A stretch of DNA of 64,000 bases from Bacteroidota bacterium. Lineage in GTDB: Bacteria > Bacteroidota > Bacteroidia > Bacteroidales > Cfx3-03. The DNA lies in assembly GCA_013390605.1 (NCBI GenBank), contig JACAUB010000001.1, forward strand, positions 4,685,516-4,749,515. The letters run 5' to 3'. The notes under the pieces are model-generated. The model did no database searches. It was not told the origin of the DNA and saw only the letters and a program-made list of their open reading frames with translations. Of the stretch, positions 37,016-47,374 are shown one piece after another. Each line of letters starts with the position of its first letter. Positions within the stretch are counted from its first letter, which is position 1. A program made the translations under genes and the position numbers.

Positions 37016-39766
37016 TTATTTTGTATCAATACCGGAAGGTGTCTTAAATAACTTATCGATTTGCTCAAATTTTAGTTCTTCTTTAGGAACGAAATTATTG
37101 CTATTAATATAATTTTTCAGGCTGAAGAGCAGTTGTTTTGCTGCCGGCCTTTTTGTAATGTCTTTCGTAAAATCGATTGTAGCTATCAGCATCTTTCCCT
37201 TACCCACCTTGGCTTCAATAATTACGCCCAGTTTCTTGTTGGTTAAATAATTGTCGATAACTTGTACGATAGGTTTCAGTGTCCCTGTTTCGTTAAGGTT
37301 TAAGGTTTTAGCATAGCGAAGTATATCCCACCATTGCCAGTCGGTGTGTGTGCTTGTTGGAAAGTTTGCTAATGCAGGATGATTGTTTTGAATGAGACAA
37401 CCCAGTGTCATTGGAGGCCACATAAACATAATTGGATTCCAGAAGTGATTAGGATACTCGGTCTTTAATCCATCAACCGTACTGAGGTCAGGGATAAGAA
37501 GAACGTTTTTACCTTCTTCAAGTGCTTGTTTTGTTTCTGTATTCCAATTGTTGGCAAGGATATAATCATTGGTCTTCCGTGTTGAGTTTTCTTTTGAAAT
37601 AACCTCATCAGTAGGAAATATCCAGAATCTCCATTCGTTTTTGAAACTACCTGCTGATACAATAACTTTGATTTCTTGTGCCTTTTTAAGTGAAGAGAGC
37701 TGGAATTTGATTTCACCCAAAGCTGTTACTTTTGAGCGTATGAAAGTTTGTTTCTTGAATTTACCTTTTGCAAAAACATTTCCTTTTTCATCGATAGCAG
37801 TCCATGAAGGAGTAATGTTTTTTAAGTCGGCATCACCGTAATGGTATAGTTCTGCCTTACCGGTAAAGGTTTCAGCATTGGTGAGTGATCGTTTTGCAAA
37901 ACGGAGAAGTGGGACCGTCGGACTACAGAATTCGCTCCATCTCTCAGGGGTGATAAGCCCTTTTGAATCCCAGAAAGGATCAAGAATTCCAATCAATGCG
38001 GTTCCCTGGCCAGGGAAGTCGTGGAGGTCTAACAACTGAAAACCGCTACCGTTTTTTGTACGAAGGAAGGCTTCTATGACATCTTTGTATTCCAGAACTG
38101 TAAGTGCACCTGATGCTTTAAGAAAATCATCTGCTTGATCTGCCATTCCACTTTTTTCCAAACTCTCTCTAAACACTTCAAAATTTCTGGCACGGGTAAC
38201 GCCATCATATTTTTCAATCTCTTTGAAGTTTGGATACATACAGCGCTGTCCCGCTTCGTGACCAATAACCGGACAGTCAATATCCGACTCTTTTTCCCTG
38301 TCCCAATCTGTTGAAGGCTTTCCCTCATACACGGTAATTGAGCCCTTTGTAGTGACATGTGAAACATAGAAGTCGTCGGACTTGACGTGGGTTCTGGCAG
38401 TAGAGGCACTGTAAAGATGACGTGGATCGTGTTTTTGTCCAATGTTTACTAATCCTTCTAGATAATTAAAATCGCCTTCCAGCTCATTACCATTGTCGAA
38501 TAAGATGAAAGAGGGATGATTACCATATGTGTCAAGAATACTGATTAACTCTGTTGTGAAGAATTTATCGCGTTGTTCATGTTTGCCGGCATCTTTTAGC
38601 CACATTGGTAATTCTACTTGTAAAAATACACCTGTTTGATCGGCTGCATTGAATGCCGCAGCCGGAGGACACCATGAATGAAACCGGATATGGTTTAATC
38701 CATACGATTTGATAATCCGGCAAATACGAATCCAGCTTTCTGTGTCGGTCGGAGGGAATCCTGTCTTTGGAAAAACAGCACATTCCAATGTCCCACGTAA
38801 ATCGATTCTCCTATCGTTAACAAAAATGGAGTGGGCATCATGTGATATTTTACGCATCCCAAAAGTTGTAGTCTGGAGATCACTAAAATTTCCTTTCTCA
38901 TTTGTTGCCTTTAGATTCACTTTTAGAGTATAAAGTGAGGGGGTGAACTCGTCCCAAAGAAGAATTTCACTACCCATAAAAATTTCCTGGGTCAAATGAA
39001 TAGTGTCTGCTTTATCATCAAATGTGATTTTTGAGGGAAGGGATTCGTATGATTTTGTTCCTTTCAATGCATTGGCAGATAGCTCTATTGTTCCATTTAC
39101 TCGGTCGTGGGTTGTGTTCTTTATCGTGATATCAACCTTCGCTTTTTTAGTATCAACATCAGGATAAACCTGAATACCAATTATTGAAACAGGATCTGAA
39201 GCCTGCAACTCTATCTTTCCTATTACGCCATTCCAGTTTGTTTGTGTATATTCTGTAAATGCGTGCGACCAATTGTCCATAGGATAGGGGATCCGATTAT
39301 CTATACAAATGGTGAGTTGGTGTTTGCCTGGTGAAAGAAATTTAGTGAGGTCGAGTTCATTTGGTGTGCATAGACTCTTGCTTGTTCCTGCCTCTTTATC
39401 ATCAATATAAATTGTGGTTACCCAATGGCAGCGCTCGAGAGATAATGAAATAGATTTTCCATTCCAATTTTCAGGAATCTCAATATCTCGTTGATACCAG
39501 GCCGGTCCCATGTATTCGTATACCCGGGTTAATCGGTCTACATGTCGCGAAACGGTTTTTATTCCTTTGCTTGCCAGATCCGTTGATCCGGGAAGAGTTA
39601 TTTTGTCATTTAGTTTCTGGAGATAAAGTTGAGAGCCATCAGTTTTTCCAAAATCAAGCGGGTCAAGTTGAAAACGCCATTCACCAGCTAAGGAGATGGA
39701 CTGCTGTGCATAGGAAGAACTCCATCCGCCTATGACAAAGAGAAATAGGATAATTATTTTTTTCAT
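37016..39766 (-). CDS. GH2 family glycoside hydrolase
   Basis: Exported enzyme of the beta-galactosidase/glucuronidase/mannosidase family; signal peptide 1–20 (SSSYA-Q). N-terminal sugar-binding jelly roll (~25–190), Ig-like domain (~195–305), then the catalytic barrel with acid/base Glu428 in FDNGNELEGD and nucleophile Glu504 in VIGHEAGQ. About 300 further residues form C-terminal beta domains. At 916 residues it belongs to the larger GH2 enzymes. It is the last gene of a - strand series that begins at the MFS transporter, but a terminator sits between it and the DUF5107 gene, so it may have its own promoter. The exact glycoside specificity is undetermined. Confidence 0.93.
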   Translation of the reverse strand: MKKIIILFLFVIGGWSSSYAQQSISLAGEWRFQLDPLDFGKTDGSQLYLQKLNDKITLPGSTDLASKGIKTVSRHVDRLTRVYEYMGPAWYQRDIEIPENWNGKSISLSLERCHWVTTIYIDDKEAGTSKSLCTPNELDLTKFLSPGKHQLTICIDNRIPYPMDNWSHAFTEYTQTNWNGVIGKIELQASDPVSIIGIQVYPDVDTKKAKVDITIKNTTHDRVNGTIELSANALKGTKSYESLPSKITFDDKADTIHLTQEIFMGSEILLWDEFTPSLYTLKVNLKATNEKGNFSDLQTTTFGMRKISHDAHSIFVNDRRIDLRGTLECAVFPKTGFPPTDTESWIRICRIIKSYGLNHIRFHSWCPPAAAFNAADQTGVFLQVELPMWLKDAGKHEQRDKFFTTELISILDTYGNHPSFILFDNGNELEGDFNYLEGLVNIGQKHDPRHLYSASTARTHVKSDDFYVSHVTTKGSITVYEGKPSTDWDREKESDIDCPVIGHEAGQRCMYPNFKEIEKYDGVTRARNFEVFRESLEKSGMADQADDFLKASGALTVLEYKDVIEAFLRTKNGSGFQLLDLHDFPGQGTALIGILDPFWDSKGLITPERWSEFCSPTVPLLRFAKRSLTNAETFTGKAELYHYGDADLKNITPSWTAIDEKGNVFAKGKFKKQTFIRSKVTALGEIKFQLSSLKKAQEIKVIVSAGSFKNEWRFWIFPTDEVISKENSTRKTNDYILANNWNTETKQALEEGKNVLLIPDLSTVDGLKTEYPNHFWNPIMFMWPPMTLGCLIQNNHPALANFPTSTHTDWQWWDILRYAKTLNLNETGTLKPIVQVIDNYLTNKKLGVIIEAKVGKGKMLIATIDFTKDITKRPAAKQLLFSLKNYINSNNFVPKEELKFEQIDKLFKTPSGIDTK

Positions 39767-39806
39767 GTAGGTTACTTAATTAAGATCTGGCATATTTAAT
39801 CGAAAA

Positions 39807-39848
39807 GATTCTGACGATTTATCGGTTACAAGATAAATCATCAGAATC
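39807..39848 (-). terminator. Intrinsic terminator after the DUF5107–TPR gene
   Basis: 17-bp stem with one mismatch: GATTCTGA-C-GATTTATC (39807–39823) with GATAAATC-A-TCAGAATC (39832–39848), 8-nt loop. On the - strand it is followed by TTTT, so it ends the upstream unit. Confidence 0.8.
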
Positions 39849-39853
39849 ATACT

Positions 39854-42800
39854 TTATATCGTTAGTCTTTTATGAATAAATGCTCCAATGTGATTTACAT
39901 CCATTGAAATGATATTGGAAAATTGTTCTTCAGCTTTTTGCGTTTCACCCAATCCGAGCAAACCTAAGGCAATCAGATAACGGCAATTGATTTCATTAAG
40001 ACGGTTCAGATCATCATCCCAAATCAACAGATCAGGTAACGATACTGCAAAATAGTCAATCTTCATGGTATCGAAGATGTGCTTTTCGCCATAGTCTTTT
40101 AGCTTATTGAAATGACCAAAGGCCTCACCTTTTCTGTCTAATTTCAATAACGCAAGTCCCTGATAAAAAATCTTATCGGGTTGTTGATCATTATAGAACA
40201 TAGCAGTAGCGGGCTCACTTTGTCCGAGAGATGCTTTTTCCCAATAGTGCTGCGCAGTGACTAAATCGCCTAAGGCTTCATAGGCACAACCCATCCAGTA
40301 GAGTGCATCGTTTTCAAGTGCATTGTTTAGTTTCCCTTCTCCCAGATTATGTGGAAAACTTTCTGTTGCTTTCAGATGCTCGATGGCCAGGCGATAGTTT
40401 TTTTCTTTTAGCGCCTTCTTAGCCAGCTCGATATGTGAGAAGAGGTATTGTCCTGTGACTTTTCCTTCACCACCCTCCCATGGATGGAATTTACGATTCA
40501 TGATCTGGCTAAGTGCCTTTTCATAATCTCCGGTGAGGTTGTAGAGGGTTGCTCTTTCCAGGTACAGGTCATCGCGATCATTTACATTATCTGGATATTT
40601 TTCAAGTAATGCTAATCTCCATTCATGTGCTCTTCCCAGCTTTTTATACAACTGATCAAGTTCCATGAGGATGCGGGCATCGGTGATGTCGAGTTCAAAC
40701 GCTTTTTCCAGTTCGGCTAAAGCTTTTATCGGATCGTTTGTTTTGTTGTAATAGGCGAGTGCCAGATTCCTCCTTACGGTAGGGAAACTGCCATCTATAT
40801 CGCGTGACTTCTCCCAGCAGCTTAATGCATCACCGTATTGACGGGCACCGTACCAGAAGTTCCCAAGATAGTAAAGCGCTTTGGATGCATGAGGGTGATT
40901 AATGATGGCACTTTGCAACGCTAACACCTCTTCGAGCCGGTTAGGAAAACAATAATCGGGATTCATGGTTTCTGCCTTTGCAAAATATTTAAAGGCGTTA
41001 TACATATCTCCTTTTTGAATAGAAAACCATCCTCTGAAATACCATGCCATCGGATATACATTATCAGAATTATCCATTCCCATCGATAATAGCTCTTCGG
41101 CTTCATCAAACATTCCTGTCATGGCATAGTCGATAGCATATTCAATGTAATTATGGATATTTCCACGAATCAACTCCTTCAGATCAGTTAATGATTGCGG
41201 GTCTTTTGTAATCAAATATTTTTCGAAAAGGATGCTATAGTTAAAACCATCAATTTTTAATGAGTCAGCTATCCATTTTAGACATTCTTCAGGTCTGCCA
41301 GATTTGCGAAGGATGGAAGCCTTTAGATGACGTGCTTTATGATTATGCCAGTTTCGAATCAATGATTTTTCGACAAGTTCAAACGCATCGGTCCAATCGT
41401 TTTTTAATCCTGCCAGCTGTGCCAGATTGAAATAGGCAGCATCTTGCCAGGCTGCATTCCATGCAGATTTATAAAATGCAGCATATGCCTCATCATAACG
41501 GCCTTGATATCGAAGACTTAATCCTAAATTAAAACCTGATTCGCCATCATAAGGATTAGGATTTCGTTCAGTAAGCGTTTCTATTGCTTTTCGGAAATAA
41601 GGTTCTGCCTTTGTAAACTGACCCTTCCTGAATAACCATAATCCCATCGCGTTATTATTTCGGATATCACCGGGCTCACGACGCAATGCTTCCTGATAAT
41701 AATCAACGGGACTGTATGTGGCATGGCGGTATTGTTCGAGATGCAGACCGCGGAGGTACAATTGCTCTATTGATGCTATCTCATGTGGCATCTTTGCGGC
41801 TTTTGCTGCTTCGGGAACTGGTTTTAGAACAGGTGATTCTGGTTTATAATCAACTAATAGTTTTCCGTTCTTATCTTTTACAATAACAGTGTAATCTTCG
41901 GGAGCAAGCTCACTATTTATAGCTACAACTTTTTCATAAGAGTTGTAAGGTGAACTATTGACCGTATCATTAAATACAATTGCATCTTTGCCTTTTAAAC
42001 AGATCGACATTTCTGGATATACACTGGTAGTGTAAACTTTAACAGTTGCTTCCCCATTCTCAAACTCAAGACTCACCATAGCTTCTTTAGTTGCATTTTT
42101 TACAACACCCAGATCTCGATATGGCATGAAATATTGATTGAAAGTGCGTTCTTCATAAGGCATGATCCACGAGAAGTCGGGCTGATTATCAGTGAATACA
42201 CCACACATCAATTCAATGTACGGACCATCTTTATCTGTAAGGTTTCGATCCCATGCCTGCCCAAAGTCACCATTACCCCAGGTCCATTGTTTTTTTCCGG
42301 GAGAGACATGGTGATTAGCTACGTGCAGTAGTCCTCCTTTGGTGTCATTTTCATAGCCACCTACGAAATTATATTTCGATTCGACCGCCATATATGATGT
42401 AGGCACTGGTATATTCTTGTATCTTGAGATATCAACACCTGCCGAATAATCTACTTTATAGTAGGTTCCGGTTGCGATAGGGAATTTAGACACATCACGT
42501 TTCCCATGATCAAATACAGCATGAACATCAGGGGGAAAGACCGACTGATAGTGTTCGTTTACAACGACTGCCGGATTGGCCCACCATAAGAAGGTTTGAG
42601 GTTGTGCTGTGCGGTTATAAAGACGGGCTTTTATTTCGAGGTATGCTTTATCAGGATAAAGGGTAAATCCGGCCATGGCTTTGGTCCTGAACATCCGTTC
42701 TACCTCATTGCACCAAACAGTTTTGCTTCCATCTTCGTTTTCTTCGATCGAGTAATCGGTTGCTTCAAATGTTGAGGGACGATGATGTTGTGGCCAGTTA

Positions 42801-43147
42801 AACTCTATACCTCCTGAGATCCATGGACCCGTTAATCCAACAAGGGCAGGCTTGATAACTTGATTGTAATATACAAAATGACGCTGTTTGGTTTTATCAA
42901 ATGCCATTTGAATTCTTCCACCTAACTCTGGAAGAATCATAATTTTTAGATATTCGTTTTCGAGAAAGAGTGCAATCCATTCGCGATCTTCTTTTTCGTC
43001 CATAATCTTTTCAATGACTGGATGAGGATAAACCACGCCACTACTTCCTTGATAAACACGTTTCTCCAAAAAAATAGGATTCTTTTCAGGCTTTCCAATA
43101 CCATATGTTGGGATTTTTACGATCTCTTTCCAGGCTTTTACTTCCAT
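39854..43147 (-). CDS. DUF5107 domain protein with C-terminal TPR array
   Basis: A 1097-residue protein without signal peptide, hence probably cytoplasmic. The N-terminal ~330 residues match DUF5107, a galactose-mutarotase-like beta-sandwich (LENEYLKIMILPELGGRIQMAFDK, GPWISGGIEFNWPQHHRPS). From about residue 455 the protein is built of tetratricopeptide repeats (for example DIRNNNAMGLWLFRKGQFTKAEPYFRKAIE, ALYYLGNFWYGARQYGDALSCWEKSRD), roughly fifteen units, running to the C-terminus. Such proteins are recurrent beside glycoside hydrolases and transporters in carbohydrate loci; the domain may bind or act on a sugar, with the TPRs serving as a scaffold. It sits 49 bp downstream of GH27. No catalytic residues are assigned. 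Confidence 0.85.
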   Translation of the reverse strand: MEVKAWKEIVKIPTYGIGKPEKNPIFLEKRVYQGSSGVVYPHPVIEKIMDEKEDREWIALFLENEYLKIMILPELGGRIQMAFDKTKQRHFVYYNQVIKPALVGLTGPWISGGIEFNWPQHHRPSTFEATDYSIEENEDGSKTVWCNEVERMFRTKAMAGFTLYPDKAYLEIKARLYNRTAQPQTFLWWANPAVVVNEHYQSVFPPDVHAVFDHGKRDVSKFPIATGTYYKVDYSAGVDISRYKNIPVPTSYMAVESKYNFVGGYENDTKGGLLHVANHHVSPGKKQWTWGNGDFGQAWDRNLTDKDGPYIELMCGVFTDNQPDFSWIMPYEERTFNQYFMPYRDLGVVKNATKEAMVSLEFENGEATVKVYTTSVYPEMSICLKGKDAIVFNDTVNSSPYNSYEKVVAINSELAPEDYTVIVKDKNGKLLVDYKPESPVLKPVPEAAKAAKMPHEIASIEQLYLRGLHLEQYRHATYSPVDYYQEALRREPGDIRNNNAMGLWLFRKGQFTKAEPYFRKAIETLTERNPNPYDGESGFNLGLSLRYQGRYDEAYAAFYKSAWNAAWQDAAYFNLAQLAGLKNDWTDAFELVEKSLIRNWHNHKARHLKASILRKSGRPEECLKWIADSLKIDGFNYSILFEKYLITKDPQSLTDLKELIRGNIHNYIEYAIDYAMTGMFDEAEELLSMGMDNSDNVYPMAWYFRGWFSIQKGDMYNAFKYFAKAETMNPDYCFPNRLEEVLALQSAIINHPHASKALYYLGNFWYGARQYGDALSCWEKSRDIDGSFPTVRRNLALAYYNKTNDPIKALAELEKAFELDITDARILMELDQLYKKLGRAHEWRLALLEKYPDNVNDRDDLYLERATLYNLTGDYEKALSQIMNRKFHPWEGGEGKVTGQYLFSHIELAKKALKEKNYRLAIEHLKATESFPHNLGEGKLNNALENDALYWMGCAYEALGDLVTAQHYWEKASLGQSEPATAMFYNDQQPDKIFYQGLALLKLDRKGEAFGHFNKLKDYGEKHIFDTMKIDYFAVSLPDLLIWDDDLNRLNEINCRYLIALGLLGLGETQKAEEQFSNIISMDVNHIGAFIHKRLTI

Positions 43148-43196
43148 TTTAAATGTAAAAAATTAAAAATTAAACCAATTCTTTTAGTAAGCAACG

Positions 43197-44747
43197 TTAT
43201 CGATTGCTTAATTTTATCATAACAACCCCTTGGGCCGGAACTTGTGTGCTGAATTTATTCTGATAAATGCCCAACTCTTTTTGCCGCCAAAGATCGCGTA
43301 CAGTTTGTTTTCCGGATAACTTCAAATCTGTCCAATTAACGGCAACCTCAGTAGTGGTCTTGCTACGATTAAATAAGCCAATGGCTTTCGATCCGTCGAC
43401 TAGATTTTTAACCATTAAGAAACAGTCACCCGTTAACTTGATCACCAATCCGCATTCCCCTAAAGGGTCCTGATTTACTTCAATCACTTCAGGATTACAA
43501 AGAACGTTGAGTGTAAATTCATCAAGTTTTGACATATCGCCACTATAAATTAAGGGAGCAGCCATTAAGCTCCATAACGACATGTAAGCATATTGCATAG
43601 AAGCCGGCATAGGGGTAAGTTCAGGAATTCCCATTTTATTAGCATTACCAATCCAACCAATTTGAATGTAATCAGGATCATCCCACTCACCTGGTTTAGA
43701 ATATTGACGAAATTCACTATTGCGAATAGCTACATCATATATACGATCAAGTTCGAAACCTAAATCTCCTGAAGTACGCCAGCAATTACCTTCAACTTTA
43801 GCACCCCACTTCCAAACGTCGCCCATGCCGTATTGACAAAGATTAAAAACAATATCACGATCAAGCGATTTCAGGATATTGCCCATTTGTCGATATGGTT
43901 TCTGATAAGCTTCAATGCTTGTATCTTTTCCTGCAATCTGACCATACGAACACCAGTCATATTTTAGAAAATCAAAACCCCATGTTGCAAACTGGTGAGC
44001 ATCTTGTTCTTCGTGGTGATAGGCTCCTGCAAATCCTCCACAGGTTAAAGGTCCTGGCGAAGTATAAATTCCAGCCTTAAGACCTCTCGAATGTATATAG
44101 TCGGTAAGTCTTTTCATATCAGGAAAATGGTGGTTCGGAATAATGTTCCCCTTTTCATTTCTTAATGGTCCGACGCGCATGGGGTCACTGTTTTCAGGAG
44201 CATTCATCCAGCAATCATCAATATTTACATATTGATATCCTACATCGGCCATTCCACTACTGATCATGATGTCTGCTGCTTCACGCATCATTTTGTCGGT
44301 GATCCGGTCATAATGTGCATACCAGTGATTCCACCCCATTGGTGGGGTTAGTGCAAGTTTTTCTCCTGCTACGATTTTAAAGTGCCGTTTGCTTTTCCCT
44401 TTTGAATTTACCGCTTGAATCAAAACATTATACTCTCCTCTTTTTGGGGCTGTTCCTGTGATGATACCTGTTGCCGGATCAAGTCTTAATTCGGCAGGTA
44501 ATCCCTTTGCCGAAAACCGGATTGGACGTAATCCCTGGCATGGAATTCGGTATAGAAACGGGTTTCCTGGACGGCATCCATAAACCAAAGGACCATTAAC
44601 TCGTGGTTGGGGGCTCTGAGGAGGTGTATATAATTTGTTTCCATCTTTTATTGTGTCATTTTCAGCACAATATGATATATATGGCGCTAGCGCCAGTAAA
44701 ATGAAAATTGTAAATGTTAATACAGAAGTAATAGAATTTTTTTTCAT
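43197..44747 (-). CDS. GH27 alpha-galactosidase with N-terminal Ig-like domain
   Basis: Exported alpha-galactosidase; signal peptide 1–28 (ISYCA-E). Residues ~50–128 form a putative Ig-type domain (LRLDPATGIITGTAPKRGEYNVLIQAVN). The GH27 barrel starts at TPPMGWNHW (~134). Nucleophile Asp264 is in LKYDWCS and acid/base Asp328 in RTSGDLG, with the classic NIDDCW at 175–180. A C-terminal beta domain ends the protein. Length 516 is usual. The gene follows the MFS porter gene by 163 bp on the same strand and precedes the DUF5107 gene by 49 bp, so release of galactose, import and further metabolism are plausibly linked. Confidence 0.95.
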   Translation of the reverse strand: MKKNSITSVLTFTIFILLALAPYISYCAENDTIKDGNKLYTPPQSPQPRVNGPLVYGCRPGNPFLYRIPCQGLRPIRFSAKGLPAELRLDPATGIITGTAPKRGEYNVLIQAVNSKGKSKRHFKIVAGEKLALTPPMGWNHWYAHYDRITDKMMREAADIMISSGMADVGYQYVNIDDCWMNAPENSDPMRVGPLRNEKGNIIPNHHFPDMKRLTDYIHSRGLKAGIYTSPGPLTCGGFAGAYHHEEQDAHQFATWGFDFLKYDWCSYGQIAGKDTSIEAYQKPYRQMGNILKSLDRDIVFNLCQYGMGDVWKWGAKVEGNCWRTSGDLGFELDRIYDVAIRNSEFRQYSKPGEWDDPDYIQIGWIGNANKMGIPELTPMPASMQYAYMSLWSLMAAPLIYSGDMSKLDEFTLNVLCNPEVIEVNQDPLGECGLVIKLTGDCFLMVKNLVDGSKAIGLFNRSKTTTEVAVNWTDLKLSGKQTVRDLWRQKELGIYQNKFSTQVPAQGVVMIKLSNR

Positions 44748-44910
44748 TGTGGCTCTTTTAAGAATTCATAAACCTTATTTAACCCGTTGGATGAATTAAT
44801 TTGGAATAAGATCAAAACTAATTGATTAGGATTTAAAGCTCATAGAGATCAAAGATTTTAACTATTTAATAATCGATTAGTCAAAATTTAATTCATCCAA
44901 TGCGTCTTAT

Positions 44911-46305
44911 TTACTTTTTGAGTAGCTGATGTTCAATTTCCTCTAATGATTTCCCTTTTGTTTCGGGTAGTTTCTTAAATATGAAGAGAAAACCACTCAC
45001 ACAGATAATTCCATAAAGCCAGAATGTGCCGGAAGCACCTAATGCGCTGTTTAATAATGGGAAGGTATAGGTTAATAAAAAACAAGCAGCCCATAAACCA
45101 ATGGTGGCAACCGACATGGCGGCTCCTCGAATTTTATTAGGGAATATTTCTGAAAGTACCACCCAGGTTACGGGGGCAAGTGACATACTATAGCATGCAA
45201 TAGCCAACAATACCAATATCAGTAATGGCAATCCATGGATATGAAAGAAATATAGTGTTCCCATTACTGCATAAATGCCTGCCAGGCCACCTGCGCCAAT
45301 AAGCATTAATGCCCGGCGGCCTAGTTTATCAACCGTGTAGATGGCCACGAATGTAAAAATAAGATTTACACTTCCAGTGATAACGATATTGAATAGAATA
45401 TCATTCACGCTATATCCTGCAGCAGAAAATACCTCTTGTGCATAATTGAAAATAACATTAATACCGCACCATTGCTGGAATACAGCTAATACAATTCCCA
45501 GAAGCATGATTCTACCCGCACCATTTTTAAAGAGACTGCTAAAAGAAATCCCCGCTTCATCATTGATGATGGTAAGCTTGATTTCGTTTAATTCTAATTT
45601 GGCGATCTCTTCTCCGGTAATACGTTTCATGATATTGAAAGCTTTATCTGTTTTGCCTTTTGAAACCAACCAACGTGGACTCTCCGGGATGAATAAAACA
45701 AAAACAAAGAAAAGAATGGCTGGAACAGCACATGCCCAGAACATCCAACGCCAGCCTTCTTGTCCGTTCCATGTGTTTAAGATATCAGACGGTGAGGCTC
45801 CTGCTGCAACGGGTTCTGCGATATGCCAATTGATGAGTTGAGCTGCCAGAATACCGATTACAATAGTTAGTTGATTGAGAGATACAAATTGTCCGCGAAC
45901 TTTTGACGGTGAAACCTCGGCAATATACATGGGCGATAAATTGGAAGCCAGACCAATTCCAATCCCCCCAAGCATACGGTAAATAATAAACAAAGTGAAG
46001 TTATTAGTGGCTCCTGTTCCAATACTTGCAATAACAAATAATCCCGCGGCAAGGAGTAATAGTTTCTTTCGGCCATATTTATCACTTAGTATTCCTGATA
46101 ACCAGGCTCCTGCTAAACAGCCAACCAATGCACTGCTCATAGCCCATCCCTGAAGAAAGGGGGAATTACTGATGTTGAAAAAGGATTCATAGAAAGGTTT
46201 TGCTCCTCCGATAACTACCCAATCGTACCCAAAAAGCAGACCTCCAAAGGCCGATGCTATTGAAATAGCAAAGATGTAAACAAGGTTTATTTTATTGTTA
46301 TTCAT
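44911..46305 (-). CDS. MFS sugar:proton symporter (sugar porter family)
   Basis: Inner-membrane importer of monosaccharides resembling XylE/GalP-type porters. It has 12 predicted helices in 464 residues and all main family marks: GGLLFGYDWVVIGG in helix 1, DKYGRKK in loop 2–3, PESPRWLVSKGK before the central loop, DKLGRR in loop 8–9 and PETKGKSLEEIE at the C-terminus. Its gene is divergent from an AraC regulator (139 bp between start codons, or 193 bp using the preferred AraC start) and upstream of GH27. It probably takes up galactose or a related hexose released by GH27 and GH2; the specific sugar is inferred from context. Confidence 0.93.
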   Translation of the reverse strand: MNNNKINLVYIFAISIASAFGGLLFGYDWVVIGGAKPFYESFFNISNSPFLQGWAMSSALVGCLAGAWLSGILSDKYGRKKLLLLAAGLFVIASIGTGATNNFTLFIIYRMLGGIGIGLASNLSPMYIAEVSPSKVRGQFVSLNQLTIVIGILAAQLINWHIAEPVAAGASPSDILNTWNGQEGWRWMFWACAVPAILFFVFVLFIPESPRWLVSKGKTDKAFNIMKRITGEEIAKLELNEIKLTIINDEAGISFSSLFKNGAGRIMLLGIVLAVFQQWCGINVIFNYAQEVFSAAGYSVNDILFNIVITGSVNLIFTFVAIYTVDKLGRRALMLIGAGGLAGIYAVMGTLYFFHIHGLPLLILVLLAIACYSMSLAPVTWVVLSEIFPNKIRGAAMSVATIGLWAACFLLTYTFPLLNSALGASGTFWLYGIICVSGFLFIFKKLPETKGKSLEEIEHQLLKK

Positions 46306-46498
46306 ACAGAAAAGGTTATAGTATATATGCTCGATTTATTAAGCTCAAAATAAATGTACTAATGCGGATTTAGAAATGATCTTTTCTCTGAAATGATGGA
46401 TAATCTTATTATTTTTGAAACGATAGAAGCCTACCATATGAAATATGTTTTTTCTTTGTGGAGAAGATAGAACTAAGTTACTTTATTTTGAACACGAA

Positions 46499-47374
46499 AT
46501 GGTAAAAAGAAAAGAGGGGTTTACCGGTCAGAATGCAGTGAATCTGCCGGGCTCTTTGTTACAGGAGATGGCTAAAGATGATGCTTTTAATCATTTGTAT
46601 CTGACTGATATAGGTTTTTATCCAAATGCGGTATATCATTTTAGAGAACGCAAAGAAGGTTGTGCCGAATATGTTTTGATATTTTGTGTAGCTGGAAAAG
46701 GGTGGTTTCATCTAAATCAAGAAAAGAAAAAAGTAGAGGCGGGTCAATTTTTTATATTACCTCCCGATCGTTTACATGGATATGGAAGTCAGAATAATGA
46801 TCCATGGACTATTTACTGGGTTCATTTTACAGGAAAACGAGCTGAACTGTTTTCTTTTTCAGAGAACGAGATGCTTCAAACAACAATATTGCATGAGAAT
46901 GATCAACGTATCGTTCTTTTTGAAGAGATGATACAGTTGCTAGGAACAGGACTAAGTTCTGAAAATCTTTCATATACCATGTCGTGCCTGAGTCACTTAC
47001 TGGCTATGTTCAGATTTAATAGAATTTACGATCGCGATCGAAGCAGAGTGCCAAAAGATACCTGCGAACAGGCTATCGCATTTATGCAGAATAATGTTTA
47101 TCAGAAAGTTAAATTAGAAGAGATTGCTAAAGCAATAAATCTATCTCCATCACATTTTTCCGCTATTTTTAAAAAGCGAACACAGAGAGCACCCATGGAA
47201 TATTTTATTTTTTTAAAGATTCAGAAGTCATGCCATCTATTAGATACTTCTAATTTAAGAATCAAAGAAATCTCATCGAGTCTTGGTTTTGATGATCCTT
47301 ATTATTTCTCACGTCTCTTTAGTAAAGTGATGTTGATATCACCAGCGGAATATCGTAAAAAGAGAAAAGGATGA
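46499..47374 (+). CDS. AraC-family transcription regulator with cupin domain
   Basis: Sugar-responsive regulator, probably controlling the divergent MFS–GH27–DUF5107 unit. The N-terminal half (~20–150) is an AraC-binding cupin (AGQFFILPPDRLHGYG-like region and YWVHFTGKR), the C-terminal ~100 residues a double helix-turn-helix (LEEIAKAINLSPSHFSAIFKKRTQ; IKEISSSLGFDDPYYFSRLFSK). The frame also offers an ATG at 46445 (18 residues more), but Bacteroidetes relatives typically begin with the M-x-K-R-x-GF sequence found at 46499, so that start is preferred. The ligand is not known. A hairpin terminator overlaps the stop codon. Confidence 0.9.
   Translation: MVKRKEGFTGQNAVNLPGSLLQEMAKDDAFNHLYLTDIGFYPNAVYHFRERKEGCAEYVLIFCVAGKGWFHLNQEKKKVEAGQFFILPPDRLHGYGSQNNDPWTIYWVHFTGKRAELFSFSENEMLQTTILHENDQRIVLFEEMIQLLGTGLSSENLSYTMSCLSHLLAMFRFNRIYDRDRSRVPKDTCEQAIAFMQNNVYQKVKLEEIAKAINLSPSHFSAIFKKRTQRAPMEYFIFLKIQKSCHLLDTSNLRIKEISSSLGFDDPYYFSRLFSKVMLISPAEYRKKRKG

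Noticed and set aside
46445..46498. Upstream ATG of the AraC regulator
   Set aside because: Related regulators begin at the M-x-K-R-x-GF position, so 46499 is preferred; the longer form is not excluded.
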